This document shows positions 25,657-34,856 of a stretch of DNA of 64,000 bases, piece after piece. How positions within the stretch are numbered: the stretch's first letter is position 1; each line of letters starts with the position of its first letter. The DNA comes from Bacteroidota bacterium. Its GTDB lineage: Bacteria; Bacteroidota; Bacteroidia; UKL13-3. Where the stretch lies: assembly GCA_030680835.1 (NCBI GenBank), contig JAUXUD010000062.1:124001-188000 (forward strand), given 5' to 3'. The position numbers and the translations under genes were made by a program. The notes beneath the pieces are model-generated. The model did not search any database. It was not told the origin of the DNA and was given only the letters and a program-made list of their open reading frames with translations.

Positions 25657-27175
25657 TGATTATGATATTTAGTTTTTCCAAAGCAACCAGAATTGGAATA
25701 CCAAAAGCAATTCCCTCTACGCCTTTACCTATTATTTTACGGGAAACAATTCCAACCACCTCACCCCGTTGATTGATAAGCGGTCCGCCACTGTTGCCGG
25801 AATTTACGCTCACATCGGTTTGAATATAAACCTGACCCTCAATTTTTCGTTTACCACTTACAATTCCTTTGCTAACCGATTGTCCCAACGAAATATCTTC
25901 GGGAGTGCCGATAGCAATTACCTCTTCACCAATCTCCAGGCTGTCGGAATTACCCAGTTTAACAGGCAATAAATCTTCAGCATTCACTTTAAGCAGCACC
26001 AGGTCAAACTCCGGATTGCTTCTAACAATTTCTGCTTTCAAAGTGATACTTTCATTGAGCCGGATATTTATACTTTTATTGCCATGTATTACATGGTAGT
26101 TACTGAGAATATACCCGTCATTTGAAATAATAAATCCACTGCCATGACCATTTTTGTGTTCAACCGTAACAACAGATTTTACGAGCTGACGGATGTTGGC
26201 GTTTAGGGATTTTGCTGTGCCTGGTACGTCAATTTGTTTTATATAAATAGGACTGTTTGCCGGCTTTTCAGAAAACGTTTTGTTTTTATTGGTTGTGCTT
26301 ATTAACTCAAACGTTTTGTCGTCATCCAGCATTTTGTATAACGAGAGTTCTATGAGGGCGCTGATACTTTTCCTTTTTTCTGAAGTACTGATAACGCAGC
26401 TAACATTATCCGGAAAAATGGTCACTGTATCATTGTTTACTGTAGTAAAAATCCAGTCAACAAGCAAGCTTCCTGCAATGAAGTACTGGTCTTTATTTTT
26501 AATGCTTTTTAGAGAAAGGGCCCTTACATACGGATGTAGTTTCAAACTTGAAAATCTTTTTGGGTTATAACGGTCGCCCTCTTTTTCTTCACCGCACATT
26601 TCACTTTCAAGGCGTGTTTCTTTCAGTTCTGTGCAAATCATTTCGGTATACTGCCGGCTGTCTATATTATTCTTTTTAAAGTAAAGCTGTTCTTTTTCAA
26701 TTTTGCCAATTTCCTCGCCTTCTCTGATGCCCCATTGAACTTCTCCAACAATTACCTTTAAGGGCTCTTTGTCTTTTTCACGGATTCTTTTCATGGGAAT
26801 ATAAACACTATCCGATTCAAAACGGTTAAAAGCACCAGTCAATATATCAGGTATACAAGGAATGCAAATAAGCATCGCGTCAAGAAACAGAAAGATGCCT
26901 CCTACTTCAACCGACTCCACTTTACGTTGTACCGGGGCATAATTCTCTTTCTCCAGCAGAATGGTTATGGGTTCTGAGGCGTTTTTTGCAGTAACCCTTA
27001 TCGGGCTTGTTCCATACTCTTTTCGACCATTGATATTGTATACGTTCGCCCCTTCAACATTTGAAGCCACGTAAAAATGCTTCGGTTTTACACCTCCGTT
27101 AAAAATAAGAGCACAACCCGAAAAAATGAGAAATGAAAAGAATGCCAGGGCATAGGGGATTTTATTTTTCAGCAT
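25646..27175 (-). CDS. Lipoprotein with PEGA-like domain and trypsin-like (S1C, DegP-type) protease domain
   Basis: 509 residues. Lipoprotein signal ending FLIFSGC (Cys21). Residues 35-130 resemble a PEGA domain (VEGANVYNINGRKEYGTSPIRVTAKNAS) with an inserted hydrophobic hairpin (94-114). The middle part (140-320) is unassigned. The C-terminal domain (330-509) has the complete catalytic triad: His361 (SNYHVI), Asp391 (EFDLVLL) and Ser462 (GNSGGPL). There is no PDZ domain after it, unlike DegP. Probably a surface or periplasmic protease anchored by lipid. It overlaps both neighbouring genes by 11-14 nt, indicating tight coupling with the 552-residue protein and the small barrel. Confidence 0.85.
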   Translation of the reverse strand: MLKNKIPYALAFFSFLIFSGCALIFNGGVKPKHFYVASNVEGANVYNINGRKEYGTSPIRVTAKNASEPITILLEKENYAPVQRKVESVEVGGIFLFLDAMLICIPCIPDILTGAFNRFESDSVYIPMKRIREKDKEPLKVIVGEVQWGIREGEEIGKIEKEQLYFKKNNIDSRQYTEMICTELKETRLESEMCGEEKEGDRYNPKRFSSLKLHPYVRALSLKSIKNKDQYFIAGSLLVDWIFTTVNNDTVTIFPDNVSCVISTSEKRKSISALIELSLYKMLDDDKTFELISTTNKNKTFSEKPANSPIYIKQIDVPGTAKSLNANIRQLVKSVVTVEHKNGHGSGFIISNDGYILSNYHVIHGNKSINIRLNESITLKAEIVRSNPEFDLVLLKVNAEDLLPVKLGNSDSLEIGEEVIAIGTPEDISLGQSVSKGIVSGKRKIEGQVYIQTDVSVNSGNSGGPLINQRGEVVGIVSRKIIGKGVEGIAFGIPILVALEKLNIIINEK

Positions 27176-28820
27176 TTTTTTTCCGGCTTTCTACACCGCC
27201 TGTTCCGGCGTTGTTGTCAAAAGTTAAAAATCCCAATTGATATTTTTTGCCGTAATGTGCCTGCACAAGCAACTTATCATTCATATACCTTGAAAGCTTT
27301 GGTACAAACAAGGGAAGCCCTCTTTTTACCTTAAGGTCTTTGTTGCTTTTTTGCAATACCGACCGGGTAACATAACCCTCATAATCCACAACTGCCATAC
27401 CTATTACAGACTTATGAAGTGAAGGCATGGGACTCACATTTATTTTAAGTCTTTTGTTTGTTCTTTTGTTGGTATTGTTGTTATAGTTATCCGGGTTATC
27501 GTAAAAGATAAAATACATTTTATCATCCTTTACATGGAATGCATACGACGACATGTAACCTCCATCATTTATGCTGTGTTGAACTTTTGGAATGGTTAAT
27601 GACCAGCCTATTTTGCCATCGCTGTTGATATTTACAACAATGATATCATTGTAATGATAATGATAGGTAGTAGTGGTAGTGGTTCTGCCATTAACCGTGT
27701 TTGATGAGGTGGTTACAACCACATAATATTGTTCGGCTACCAGTGTAAGGCCTCCGTCATCTCTTTTAATCAGCTCGCGGATATCATAGCTATGAAGTTC
27801 CTTGTTCTTATCCACTTTTTTTTCAGTCATGTGGTCCATCATAAAATCTCTTTCAAATTCTTTGGTTTGTTCTATGTCCACTTTTTTGGTTGAAATATCA
27901 ATGCGCTGGTAAAAGGTACCGGTTAAATTTCCGGGTCCTTTATTTGAGTAAAAACCGGCAAGCATCAGTTTATTGTTTTTGTTGTCAATAGTATATGAAA
28001 TTTCGGTTATATACATTTTACCCAGTGAAATCTGGAATTCTTCGAGCTGGTCTTTTTGATTGTCGTAGAGGTATAAGAGGTACTTATAGGACGGCATTTT
28101 CTTTACTTTTTCTTTTTTGGTAAGATCCCGCCTGCCCAGCAATATTACCTGTCCATCATTGGTAACCGAATACCGGAGAATATCATATTTCTTTTCATCC
28201 ACATCAAACTCCAGTTTCTTTTCCCAAAGCTGTTTGAATTTATTATCATACATTTTGTAGGTTACCGATTCCTTTTTTGAAGTTTTGGTAACGGGATTAT
28301 TTCGGTATAAGAGTATTTTAGAGTCATCCTCCGACCTCATAAAATCAAAGTTTCGGGCATCATTTGAGTTTTTGGCATACATCTCATCAAACTCTTCCCA
28401 ATCACTTTCTTCTGAAAGATCGCCGTTAAGGGTTTTTTTATAAATAATATTTTTATCTATGGAGGTATTGTATTTTGAAGCAAAAATATGAAAGGTATTG
28501 TCCAGGTATATGATATCTCCCGAAAGCACGAGGTTTACTTTGCCTCTTTTATTTGAAAACTCACGTACGGTAACAGGAGTATGCCGGTTGTCGTTTTGTG
28601 TAATGGCAGGCATATAGCTTCCAAAAATCCACCAACCATGCTTTATGGTTCCCAGTGTATAATAATTGACATCGTTAAAGCCAATCAGCGAGTTACCACC
28701 GCTTAACATTGATTGTTTTTGGTAAAGGCGACCCCATTTAAATACCGGCTTTTGTGCAAAACCAGGTAAAATCAGGCAGGTAATTAAAATTACCAGACCT
28801 ATGCGTAGTTTGTTTTTCAT
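27162..28820 (-). CDS. Secreted protein of unknown function
   Basis: 552 residues. Signal peptide MKNKLRIGLVILITCLILPGFAQ, cleaved near residue 23. The rest has repeated beta-strand patterns with D-x-K and D-N-K turns (SGDIIYLDNTFHIFASKY, SVTNDGQVILLGRRDL, KRDDGGLTLVAEQYYVVV, DIIVVNINSDGKIGWSLTIPK), suggesting a multi-bladed propeller. A Thr-rich stretch (GRTTTTTTYHYHY) interrupts it. No enzyme motif recognised. First gene of a run of six minus-strand genes with overlaps; no clear TAnnTTTG element was found before it. Confidence 0.75.
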   Translation of the reverse strand: MKNKLRIGLVILITCLILPGFAQKPVFKWGRLYQKQSMLSGGNSLIGFNDVNYYTLGTIKHGWWIFGSYMPAITQNDNRHTPVTVREFSNKRGKVNLVLSGDIIYLDNTFHIFASKYNTSIDKNIIYKKTLNGDLSEESDWEEFDEMYAKNSNDARNFDFMRSEDDSKILLYRNNPVTKTSKKESVTYKMYDNKFKQLWEKKLEFDVDEKKYDILRYSVTNDGQVILLGRRDLTKKEKVKKMPSYKYLLYLYDNQKDQLEEFQISLGKMYITEISYTIDNKNNKLMLAGFYSNKGPGNLTGTFYQRIDISTKKVDIEQTKEFERDFMMDHMTEKKVDKNKELHSYDIRELIKRDDGGLTLVAEQYYVVVTTSSNTVNGRTTTTTTYHYHYNDIIVVNINSDGKIGWSLTIPKVQHSINDGGYMSSYAFHVKDDKMYFIFYDNPDNYNNNTNKRTNKRLKINVSPMPSLHKSVIGMAVVDYEGYVTRSVLQKSNKDLKVKRGLPLFVPKLSRYMNDKLLVQAHYGKKYQLGFLTFDNNAGTGGVESRKKNAEK

Positions 28821-28908
28821 GAAGTTTTATAGGTTAAATGAATTTGTATGCAATGAATATAATTTTATTCAGAATAAAAAAGAGAAAATGCAGCAAACTA
28901 AATTTAAC

Positions 28909-29856
28909 CTAAACTTTAACTACTTTTAAATAATGAACGTGTAAGTCGTTTAACTTTAAAACTACCCAGTAAAAACCGGAGGCCAGATTGCTTTGAGGTT
29001 TCCAGATTGCTTTGTACTTCTGTGCTTCCATTCTTTCTTCATTTAGTATTGCAACCAGAACACCATTAATGTCAAATACCTGAATACTGACTTTGGCTGC
29101 CTGATATACCCCATAGTTTATTTCAACTTCATCGGTAAACGGATTTGGCGAAACCGAATAAATAATTCCCTTGTCTAAATGAATATCTGTTACACCTAAA
29201 ACCCCATTCCCGTCAATTACGATGTCCCAGGTACCCTCATATTTTCCCTGAGCATTGAGTGTTATCGGAATTATCCGGTTGGTTGCATTGTAGGTTCCTG
29301 ATGTTATGGAGGCCGCCGCATCGCCTGGGATATCGGTGTCGCCTTGAAAATAGAGTTGCGTAATAATCGTTGGAAAACCGGCAGGAGTAAGTTTAAAATG
29401 CAAATGCCTTGGACGGTAGGAAGCACCATTCAGATATTTTCCTGGGAGTATGGTTTCAATCAGATAAAATCCCTGTGCATTCGGATAAGTAACACCCCTC
29501 AGATTATATCCGGTATTGTCATATGCACCTGCATGATTGGCATGCCAAACATCTATTTTAGTATTTGGAATTACTCGAGAACAATCAAGAGTCTGGATAA
29601 GTCCGCTTAAAATCAAACGGGTTCCCGGTTCGGTTGGTGATGCCAGTTGATTTGCGGCAATAGCGGGTGCGTTGGCCGTGTAAAACGGGCCTTGTCCGTA
29701 ATAGTCGAGAGTAGTTGGATTACAGGCAGCAGTGCTTTCCGGCAGCACACTTGTGTTTGACTTTGCAATACCCGGCAGCAATCCAACGGATAAGGTTGTT
29801 AATGCGGTATTTCGCAAAAACTGTCTGCGTGAGTTTTGTTTGTTTGCCAATGACAT
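28909..29856 (-). CDS. Intradiol ring-cleavage dioxygenase-like protein with Tat signal and T9SS sorting domain
   Basis: 315 residues in three parts. A twin-arginine signal (RRQFLRNTALTTLSVGLLPG, 10-29) indicates export in folded, metal-loaded form. The middle (about 45-215) is an intradiol dioxygenase fold: DVWHANHAGAYDNTGYNLRG and YRPRHLHFKL, giving the Tyr, Tyr, His, His ligand set for Fe(III). These enzymes open catechol-type rings between the hydroxyls; secreted homologues act on aromatic polymers or unknown substrates. The last 80 residues (YSVSPNPFTDEVEINYG ... SGFYWVVLKLN) are a type A T9SS sorting domain. A catechol substrate is not proven. Confidence 0.85.
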   Translation of the reverse strand: MSLANKQNSRRQFLRNTALTTLSVGLLPGIAKSNTSVLPESTAACNPTTLDYYGQGPFYTANAPAIAANQLASPTEPGTRLILSGLIQTLDCSRVIPNTKIDVWHANHAGAYDNTGYNLRGVTYPNAQGFYLIETILPGKYLNGASYRPRHLHFKLTPAGFPTIITQLYFQGDTDIPGDAAASITSGTYNATNRIIPITLNAQGKYEGTWDIVIDGNGVLGVTDIHLDKGIIYSVSPNPFTDEVEINYGVYQAAKVSIQVFDINGVLVAILNEERMEAQKYKAIWKPQSNLASGFYWVVLKLNDLHVHYLKVVKV

Positions 29857-30108
29857 AAATTTTTCTGTTTAGAATTTGTGCTCACCTGTGCCAATAATGA
29901 TTTTACTAACTCACCTGGCCAACATAAAAGTGTGATTTTAAGGACAAAAGTAGTTTTCGCCGTCAAATTAAGCAAGCAAAATAATAAGGGAGCAGTATTC
30001 AATAATAAGTGCCATTATTAAATTAACGGTTACTCCAAACAGAATGTATTTACAAGATTGGCTATTTGAATCAAAATATGTTCAACCGGTTTTTGTTTGC
30101 CGTTTACA
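29857..30108. other. Intergenic region upstream of the dioxygenase gene
   Basis: 252 nt without a credible gene. It contains the dioxygenase promoter at 29945-29952 and an about 88-nt leader. Nothing else was recognised. Confidence 0.55.
29945..29952 (-). promoter_or_regulatory. -7 promoter element TACTTTTG
   Basis: TAnnTTTG match on the minus strand with a TTG 20 nt upstream (-33). The leader of about 85 nt before 29856 is the longest predicted in this window. Confidence 0.5.
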
Positions 30109-30582
30109 TTATTGAAAATAGGTATTATAGGTATTAAGATAAGTTTGAATTTCGCTTACCGTTTCGGTTTTTTGATGTTCTTTTAACTGTTCAATCTTAT
30201 CTTTTAAGGGAAGCAAAAAATTATGCAATTGATTGTGTGCTTCACCGGTCATGGTGCATTTTTGAAGAATGTCTGTAAATTCTTTTTCCAAATTCTGACC
30301 CAATGCTTTGATGTCTGAGTTTTCATTGTTTAAATATCCGGTTACCAATGCCAGCATTTTATTGATACCCGCTGTAGTTTCGGCGTTGGCCTGCCATTTG
30401 GCCCCATTGTTCAAAATTATATTTCCCGCAGCTTCTGCTTTTTCTCCGGCATTTTCTTCCTGGTGTTTTTGTTGAAGCGTATCCATTGCTGAATTGTTCT
30501 GTTCCGTATTTTGTTTAACATTCCCTCCGCATCCTGCCGATAAAATAATCAGGGATAATAGCGGTATCATTAGCTTTTTCAT
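30109..30582 (-). CDS. Small helical lipoprotein of unknown function
   Basis: 157 residues from the ATG at 30582 (MKKLMIPLLSLIILSAGC); the frame extends 20 codons upstream but the lipoprotein signal fixes the start. Lipobox SAGC, Cys18. The mature part is predominantly helical and charged (GAKWQANAETTAGINKMLALVTGYL ... LLPLKDKIEQLKEHQKTETV). No known motif; perhaps a periplasmic stress or sensing protein. A near-consensus TACTTTTA lies about 20 nt upstream. Confidence 0.72.
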   Translation of the reverse strand: MKKLMIPLLSLIILSAGCGGNVKQNTEQNNSAMDTLQQKHQEENAGEKAEAAGNIILNNGAKWQANAETTAGINKMLALVTGYLNNENSDIKALGQNLEKEFTDILQKCTMTGEAHNQLHNFLLPLKDKIEQLKEHQKTETVSEIQTYLNTYNTYFQ

Positions 30583-30798
30583 ATTTAATATTTTTTGATA
30601 AAAGTAATCAGACACAAAAAGCAAAAAAATGATATTAATCATTAAGGGGTTTGTTTTTTACCCCCTTTATTAGAAGCCACAGCATTATTAAAATTTCTCC
30701 TAAAGTCCAAATGGGTGTAGCAATTTTGAACACAAGAGCCTGGTAGTTGGGAAGAAGTATATGGGTAAAACAATGTATGACGTAAGATATTTAATTTG

Positions 30799-31452
30799 TT
30801 ACAGAATTTTTAAGCTAATAATATAAAAATGTTTAATTTTATATTTTGAATACCAATCTTCAATTGGGGATCCATCCAAAATGCAATATTCCTTCGCGCC
30901 GGCCCCAAATTCATATGGGGGAGTATAAGTCAGTATTGGTGTTACAGTATTCAGTCGTACTTTCATTTCATTATCCTCTGAATTATGTATGGTTCTTAAT
31001 GAATAATCACTGTTTCCTTTAAGTTGTTTACTCAGTTCAAAACCAGGAACCCAGGCAATCAATAATTTAAAATTAACACCTTGTAGTTTTCCGGCGAACT
31101 TTATTCTATAAACAGAATCATCGGGCTGAAAAGTTGAACCACTACATGTATTGTAAAAATAATACATGGTATCTGTCCCAATAAACATGGGTATATTTCT
31201 GTCTTCACAAATAAGTCGAGAGGTATCGTCCACAATTAATTTGCCATTTTCATATTCCCTGAATGTTAATAGAAATTTTTTCCCTTTCATTTTTCGATCC
31301 GAACATTTTAAACCGATAAACTGAATCTCATTTAATTCATTTATTAAAGTCATGTCGGCATCTAAATATTCTATTTTGATACTTGTACTATCGTATTGAG
31401 CCATTAGCTTGATTGAAAATAAGAGGAAGATTATTAAACACCGGTTTTTCAT
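30799..31452 (-). CDS. Small secreted protein of unknown function
   Basis: 217 residues. Signal peptide MKNRCLIIFLLFSIKLMAQ followed by YDSTSIKIEYLDADMTLINELNEIQFIGLKC. Mixed alpha/beta composition with a Cys pair (Cys in IGLKCSDRK and LICEDRN) and NTCSGS. I recognise no family. Isolated between unrelated genes on the same strand; spacing of over 90 nt to both neighbours suggests separate transcription. Confidence 0.65.
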   Translation of the reverse strand: MKNRCLIIFLLFSIKLMAQYDSTSIKIEYLDADMTLINELNEIQFIGLKCSDRKMKGKKFLLTFREYENGKLIVDDTSRLICEDRNIPMFIGTDTMYYFYNTCSGSTFQPDDSVYRIKFAGKLQGVNFKLLIAWVPGFELSKQLKGNSDYSLRTIHNSEDNEMKVRLNTVTPILTYTPPYEFGAGAKEYCILDGSPIEDWYSKYKIKHFYIISLKIL

Positions 31453-31548
31453 GATTTTGGAATTTTATTTTGCAGAATTCATTTATTTATAATATCATCT
31501 GAATACGGATTACCATGTTAAACAAGCGCATTATGACAACAAAACATG

Positions 31549-33264
31549 TCATCCCGGCATAGTCGAAATGACCTTTTCCCCACGTAACTTGCTATGTTTA
31601 TGCCCAAAGGTGAAATACACGCCAAGGCCCAATAGTAACCACAGGATAAAGCCAATCCAGTTGCTCAAACCCAGTTCGGTCATAAGATAAAAATTGCTGC
31701 TTAAACCCAATACGGGGATGAGTGAATAGTTGCGGAAATAACTTAAAACGGATACGAGCGTTGCTACAATAACAAATGCAAGCATGGGCAGTTGTTGCCA
31801 AAAATCGGGGAAACTAAAAAACCGGAGGAAGGATTCTGTTTTGGTAAAATAGAGTGTAAGCATTGCAGTGATATAAATTGCGGGCACAATATATTTTCCG
31901 TTGATAAAGGGTACCCGAAATCCGGTATGGTATTCGCTTTTATGACTCTCCATTCTGATTACCCCGGCATTTACCAATACAAAGGCAAAGAGGGTTCCTA
32001 TACTCGAAAAATCGGTTACGTCTTTCAGGTTCATGAAAAAGGTGGGAATGGCCACAAAAAAGCCGGTAATAATGGTGGCAAACCAGGGTGTTTTAAATTT
32101 TGGGTGAATGCTGCTGAAAGCCTTAGGTAATAAACCATCCCTGCTCATGCTCATCCAGATGCGGGGCTGGCCGTTTTGAAATACCAACAGCACACTTGCC
32201 ATGGCAATAACAGCGCTAACCGCCACAATGCCATGCATCCATTTTAGGTTTATCTTTTCAAAAACAAAAGCCAGAGGGTCGCCAACGCCTAATTCGGTGT
32301 ATGAAACCATTCCGGTTAATACCAGTGCAATAAGTATATATAAAACGGTACAAATGATAAGCGAGGCAATCATGCTTTTGGGAAGATCCTTGCGTGGATT
32401 TTTACACTCTTCGGCAGTGGTTGCCAATGCATCAAAACCAATATAGGCAAAAAACACCGATGAAACCCCCATCAATACGCCTTTCATTCCGTTGGGCGCA
32501 AACGGACTCCAATTACCCGAATCTACATAAAATGAACCTACAATGATTACCAGAATCACTACAGTAAGCTTTATAGCAACCATGGTATTGCTGGCTATCC
32601 GCGTTTCTCTTACACCCCGGTATATTAATGCGGTAATGGCAATGATGATGCCCAGGGCGGGCAAGTCGAAGATCATTTTAAATCCCATTATTTCGGGAGC
32701 CAAACTCCAGGCCGACATGGATTCTTTCAAGGTTGTGCTGATGGTAAGTCCGTTGCTTAGTGCCCTTGTGCCCTCTTCAAAACCCCGCTTTGCCGTTAAG
32801 TAATCCATGGAAAAATAATCCGGAATTTGCCAACCCAACCCAGCCATTAAACCGCTGAAATAGTCGCTCCAGCTAATGGCTACCACAATGTTTCCAATCG
32901 CGTATTCAACAATTAATGCCCAGCCAATTATCCATGCAATAATTTCGCCAAAGGCCGCATAGGCGTACGTATAAGCGCTGCCGCTAATGGGTATAACCGA
33001 TGCAAATTCGGCATAGCACAAAGCTGAAAAACCACATGCAATTGCTGTAAAAACAAATAGCAATACCACTGCCGGCCCGCCGTTAAAACTGGCATTGCCA
33101 ATGGTGCTAAAAACTCCGGCGCCAATAATAGCAGCAATACCCATTGCGGTAAGGTCTCTAAAACCTAAGGTTTTGTGTAATTGATTGCCACTGGCTTCGG
33201 CCAATTTGTGATCAGCTAAAATATTGTGGATGGTTTTTTTACGAAACAGCTCTGTTATGCTCAA
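31549..33264 (-). CDS. APC superfamily amino acid permease (cationic amino acid transporter type)
   Basis: 571 residues with about 14 hydrophobic segments, the length of YfnA/CAT-type permeases. The first helix carries the unwound substrate-binding motif GIAAIIGAGVFSTIG (38-52), followed by GPAVVLLFVFTAIACGFSALCYAEF and ISGSAYTYAYAAFGE. Imports amino acids by proton symport or exchange. The start is TTG at 33264, because the upstream frame is closed and no ATG fits before the first helix. It lies downstream of kynurenine monooxygenase but is separated from it by a hairpin repeat and has its own TATGTTTG promoter. Confidence 0.9.
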   Translation of the reverse strand: MSITELFRKKTIHNILADHKLAEASGNQLHKTLGFRDLTAMGIAAIIGAGVFSTIGNASFNGGPAVVLLFVFTAIACGFSALCYAEFASVIPISGSAYTYAYAAFGEIIAWIIGWALIVEYAIGNIVVAISWSDYFSGLMAGLGWQIPDYFSMDYLTAKRGFEEGTRALSNGLTISTTLKESMSAWSLAPEIMGFKMIFDLPALGIIIAITALIYRGVRETRIASNTMVAIKLTVVILVIIVGSFYVDSGNWSPFAPNGMKGVLMGVSSVFFAYIGFDALATTAEECKNPRKDLPKSMIASLIICTVLYILIALVLTGMVSYTELGVGDPLAFVFEKINLKWMHGIVAVSAVIAMASVLLVFQNGQPRIWMSMSRDGLLPKAFSSIHPKFKTPWFATIITGFFVAIPTFFMNLKDVTDFSSIGTLFAFVLVNAGVIRMESHKSEYHTGFRVPFINGKYIVPAIYITAMLTLYFTKTESFLRFFSFPDFWQQLPMLAFVIVATLVSVLSYFRNYSLIPVLGLSSNFYLMTELGLSNWIGFILWLLLGLGVYFTFGHKHSKLRGEKVISTMPG

Positions 33265-33283
33265 GGGGATTTTGTATTTAAGT

Positions 33284-33291
33284 CAAACATA
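33284..33291 (-). promoter_or_regulatory. -7 promoter element TATGTTTG of the permease gene
   Basis: TAnnTTTG match on the minus strand with TTG about 20 nt upstream, 19 nt before the TTG start codon. Confidence 0.55.
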
Positions 33292-33317
33292 TTCATTTGA
33301 CACGGGATAAACAACTC

Positions 33318-33385
33318 CTTCGTTCCTTTGTTTCTTTGTAGCAACTGGAATCATTCATGGGCTACAAAGAAACAAAGGAACAAAG
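33318..33385. repeat. Interspersed hairpin, TTTGTAGC type (long copy)
   Basis: Arms of 25 nt with one mismatch; the perfect inner 21 bp are at 33322-33342 and 33361-33381, with an 18-nt loop. The inner arm end TTTGTAGC and the general wording match the hairpin at 14555-14593. It begins 3 nt after the stop codon of kynurenine monooxygenase. Confidence 0.8.
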
Positions 33386-33388
33386 TTT

Positions 33389-34714
33389 TTAATCGAGCAA
33401 ACCCCAAAGGGTTTCCATATAGGCGGGGTCTTTTATTTTTTCTTCGGCACCTTCGGCGATGATGCGTTCCAGTAATATATTGTTTTTTATGCCCTGATCC
33501 AAAGCATATTTATAGGGCGTGGTGCTAAAGGTGGTTAACTCGTATTGCGATTTAAATTTATCAGGATACAAATCACACAATTCATGTTCGATATGTTTTT
33601 TATGCAGAAAATGTTTGTCGCCCACTTTATCGGCCATTTCGTAATAGTTTTGTATAGCCAGATCGGCAATGGCATCGGCATTGGGTTTGCGTAAGCTCTG
33701 GTATTCTTCAAAAGTTTTTATCCAGTTTAAACCGTTTTTTTCAATGCAATCATCCATTACAATTACATCTTCAAAACTGCAATTCATGCCTTGTCCGTAG
33801 AACGGAACTACAGCATGGGCAGCATCACCCATTAACGCAATTTTATCGGTTTTTATCCAGGGGAAACAACGCACAGTAACCAAACTGGAAGTCGGGTTTT
33901 TAAAGAAATCATGTGTCAATGTGGGCATCATAGAAACGGCATCCGGGTATTCCTGTTTAAAGAAAGCCTCAACATCTTCATTTGTTTTGAGCCGGTCAAA
34001 TATATCGAAGGGCATAAAAAGGGTACAGGTAAAATCGCCGCTTGGGTTGGGTAGAGCTATCATCATAAACGCACCCCGGGGCCAAATGTGCAGCGCATTT
34101 TTCTCCATTAAAAAACTACCTGCTTCACCGGCGGGTATCTCCAGTTCTTTGTATCCTACATGCAAATAACTCTGCGAATAATTAAAGCGATCGCTGATTT
34201 GTAATTTACCACGGGTGGCTGCAAAGGCCCCATCGGTTCCCAAAATCCGGTCCGATTGAACCGTTTTATGCGAGCCATCTTCGAGCTCAAATGTAGAGAT
34301 GCTTTTTTCAACATCTACATCAATGCATCGGGTATTAAAATGCAGGGTAATATTTTCAAATTCATCAGCCAGTTCGAGCAGGCGTGTATTCAATCTTCCG
34401 CGTGATACCGAATTAATTGCCTGTCCTTCTTTTCCATAAGGCTGATAGCTCAGCTCACTTATTTTGCTATGGATCATGCGGCCGTACATGGGAATGGCAT
34501 CGGCCAGAATTTCTTTGTCCAAACCCACCTTTTCCAAAGCCCTTAAACCCCGGGTTGAAAGTGCCAGGTTAATGGACTTACCTGCCGAAATTTTATTCTT
34601 GCGCATATCGGGCCTGCGTTCAAACAGGTTAATGTCAAAACCACGCTTTGCCAGGTAAATGGACATTAATGTGCCACATAATCCACCGCCTATAATTGTT
34701 ATTTTATCTGCCAT
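33389..34714 (-). CDS. kmo: Kynurenine 3-monooxygenase
   Basis: 441 residues. FAD- and NADPH-dependent hydroxylase of kynurenine to 3-hydroxykynurenine. Rossmann motif ITIIGGGLCGTLMSIYLAKRG (5-25) binds FAD; then INLALSTRGLRALEKVGL, the LGTDGAFAATR segment and the second FAD motif MGDAAHAVVPFYGQGMNCSFEDV (about 296-318) characteristic of this enzyme. The C-terminal membrane helix of eukaryotic KMO is absent, as in bacterial versions. It lies downstream of kynureninase on the same strand, 141 nt away, with repeat palindromes in between; together they convert kynurenine to 3-hydroxyanthranilate. A 3-hydroxyanthranilate dioxygenase is not in the window. Confidence 0.94.
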   Translation of the reverse strand: MADKITIIGGGLCGTLMSIYLAKRGFDINLFERRPDMRKNKISAGKSINLALSTRGLRALEKVGLDKEILADAIPMYGRMIHSKISELSYQPYGKEGQAINSVSRGRLNTRLLELADEFENITLHFNTRCIDVDVEKSISTFELEDGSHKTVQSDRILGTDGAFAATRGKLQISDRFNYSQSYLHVGYKELEIPAGEAGSFLMEKNALHIWPRGAFMMIALPNPSGDFTCTLFMPFDIFDRLKTNEDVEAFFKQEYPDAVSMMPTLTHDFFKNPTSSLVTVRCFPWIKTDKIALMGDAAHAVVPFYGQGMNCSFEDVIVMDDCIEKNGLNWIKTFEEYQSLRKPNADAIADLAIQNYYEMADKVGDKHFLHKKHIEHELCDLYPDKFKSQYELTTFSTTPYKYALDQGIKNNILLERIIAEGAEEKIKDPAYMETLWGLLD

Positions 34715-34768
34715 TGTTTTATAATTTTTATTTGTTGGGGTATCATTGGTTTATATGGGTTCATCCCT

Positions 34769-34856
34769 GAGACGCGATGAATCGCGTCTCTACGTGCGTT
34801 TCATTGTGGCATTGTGTTTCATTGGTTCATTTCTGAAACGCGATGAATCGCGTCTC
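34769..34856. repeat. Two GAGACGCGAT/ATCGCGTCTC palindromes between kynU and kmo
   Basis: Copies at 34769-34790 (10-bp arms, 2-nt loop) and 34835-34856. The second touches the kynureninase stop codon: TAG at 34858-34856 (minus strand) comes from the TGTAGAGACGCG edge of the repeat. Related copies lie at 35126-35147 and 59394-59413. Confidence 0.8.

Noticed and set aside
29799..30002. Small gene upstream of the dioxygenase
   Set aside because: It overlaps the dioxygenase signal-peptide region in another frame and lacks any recognisable feature.
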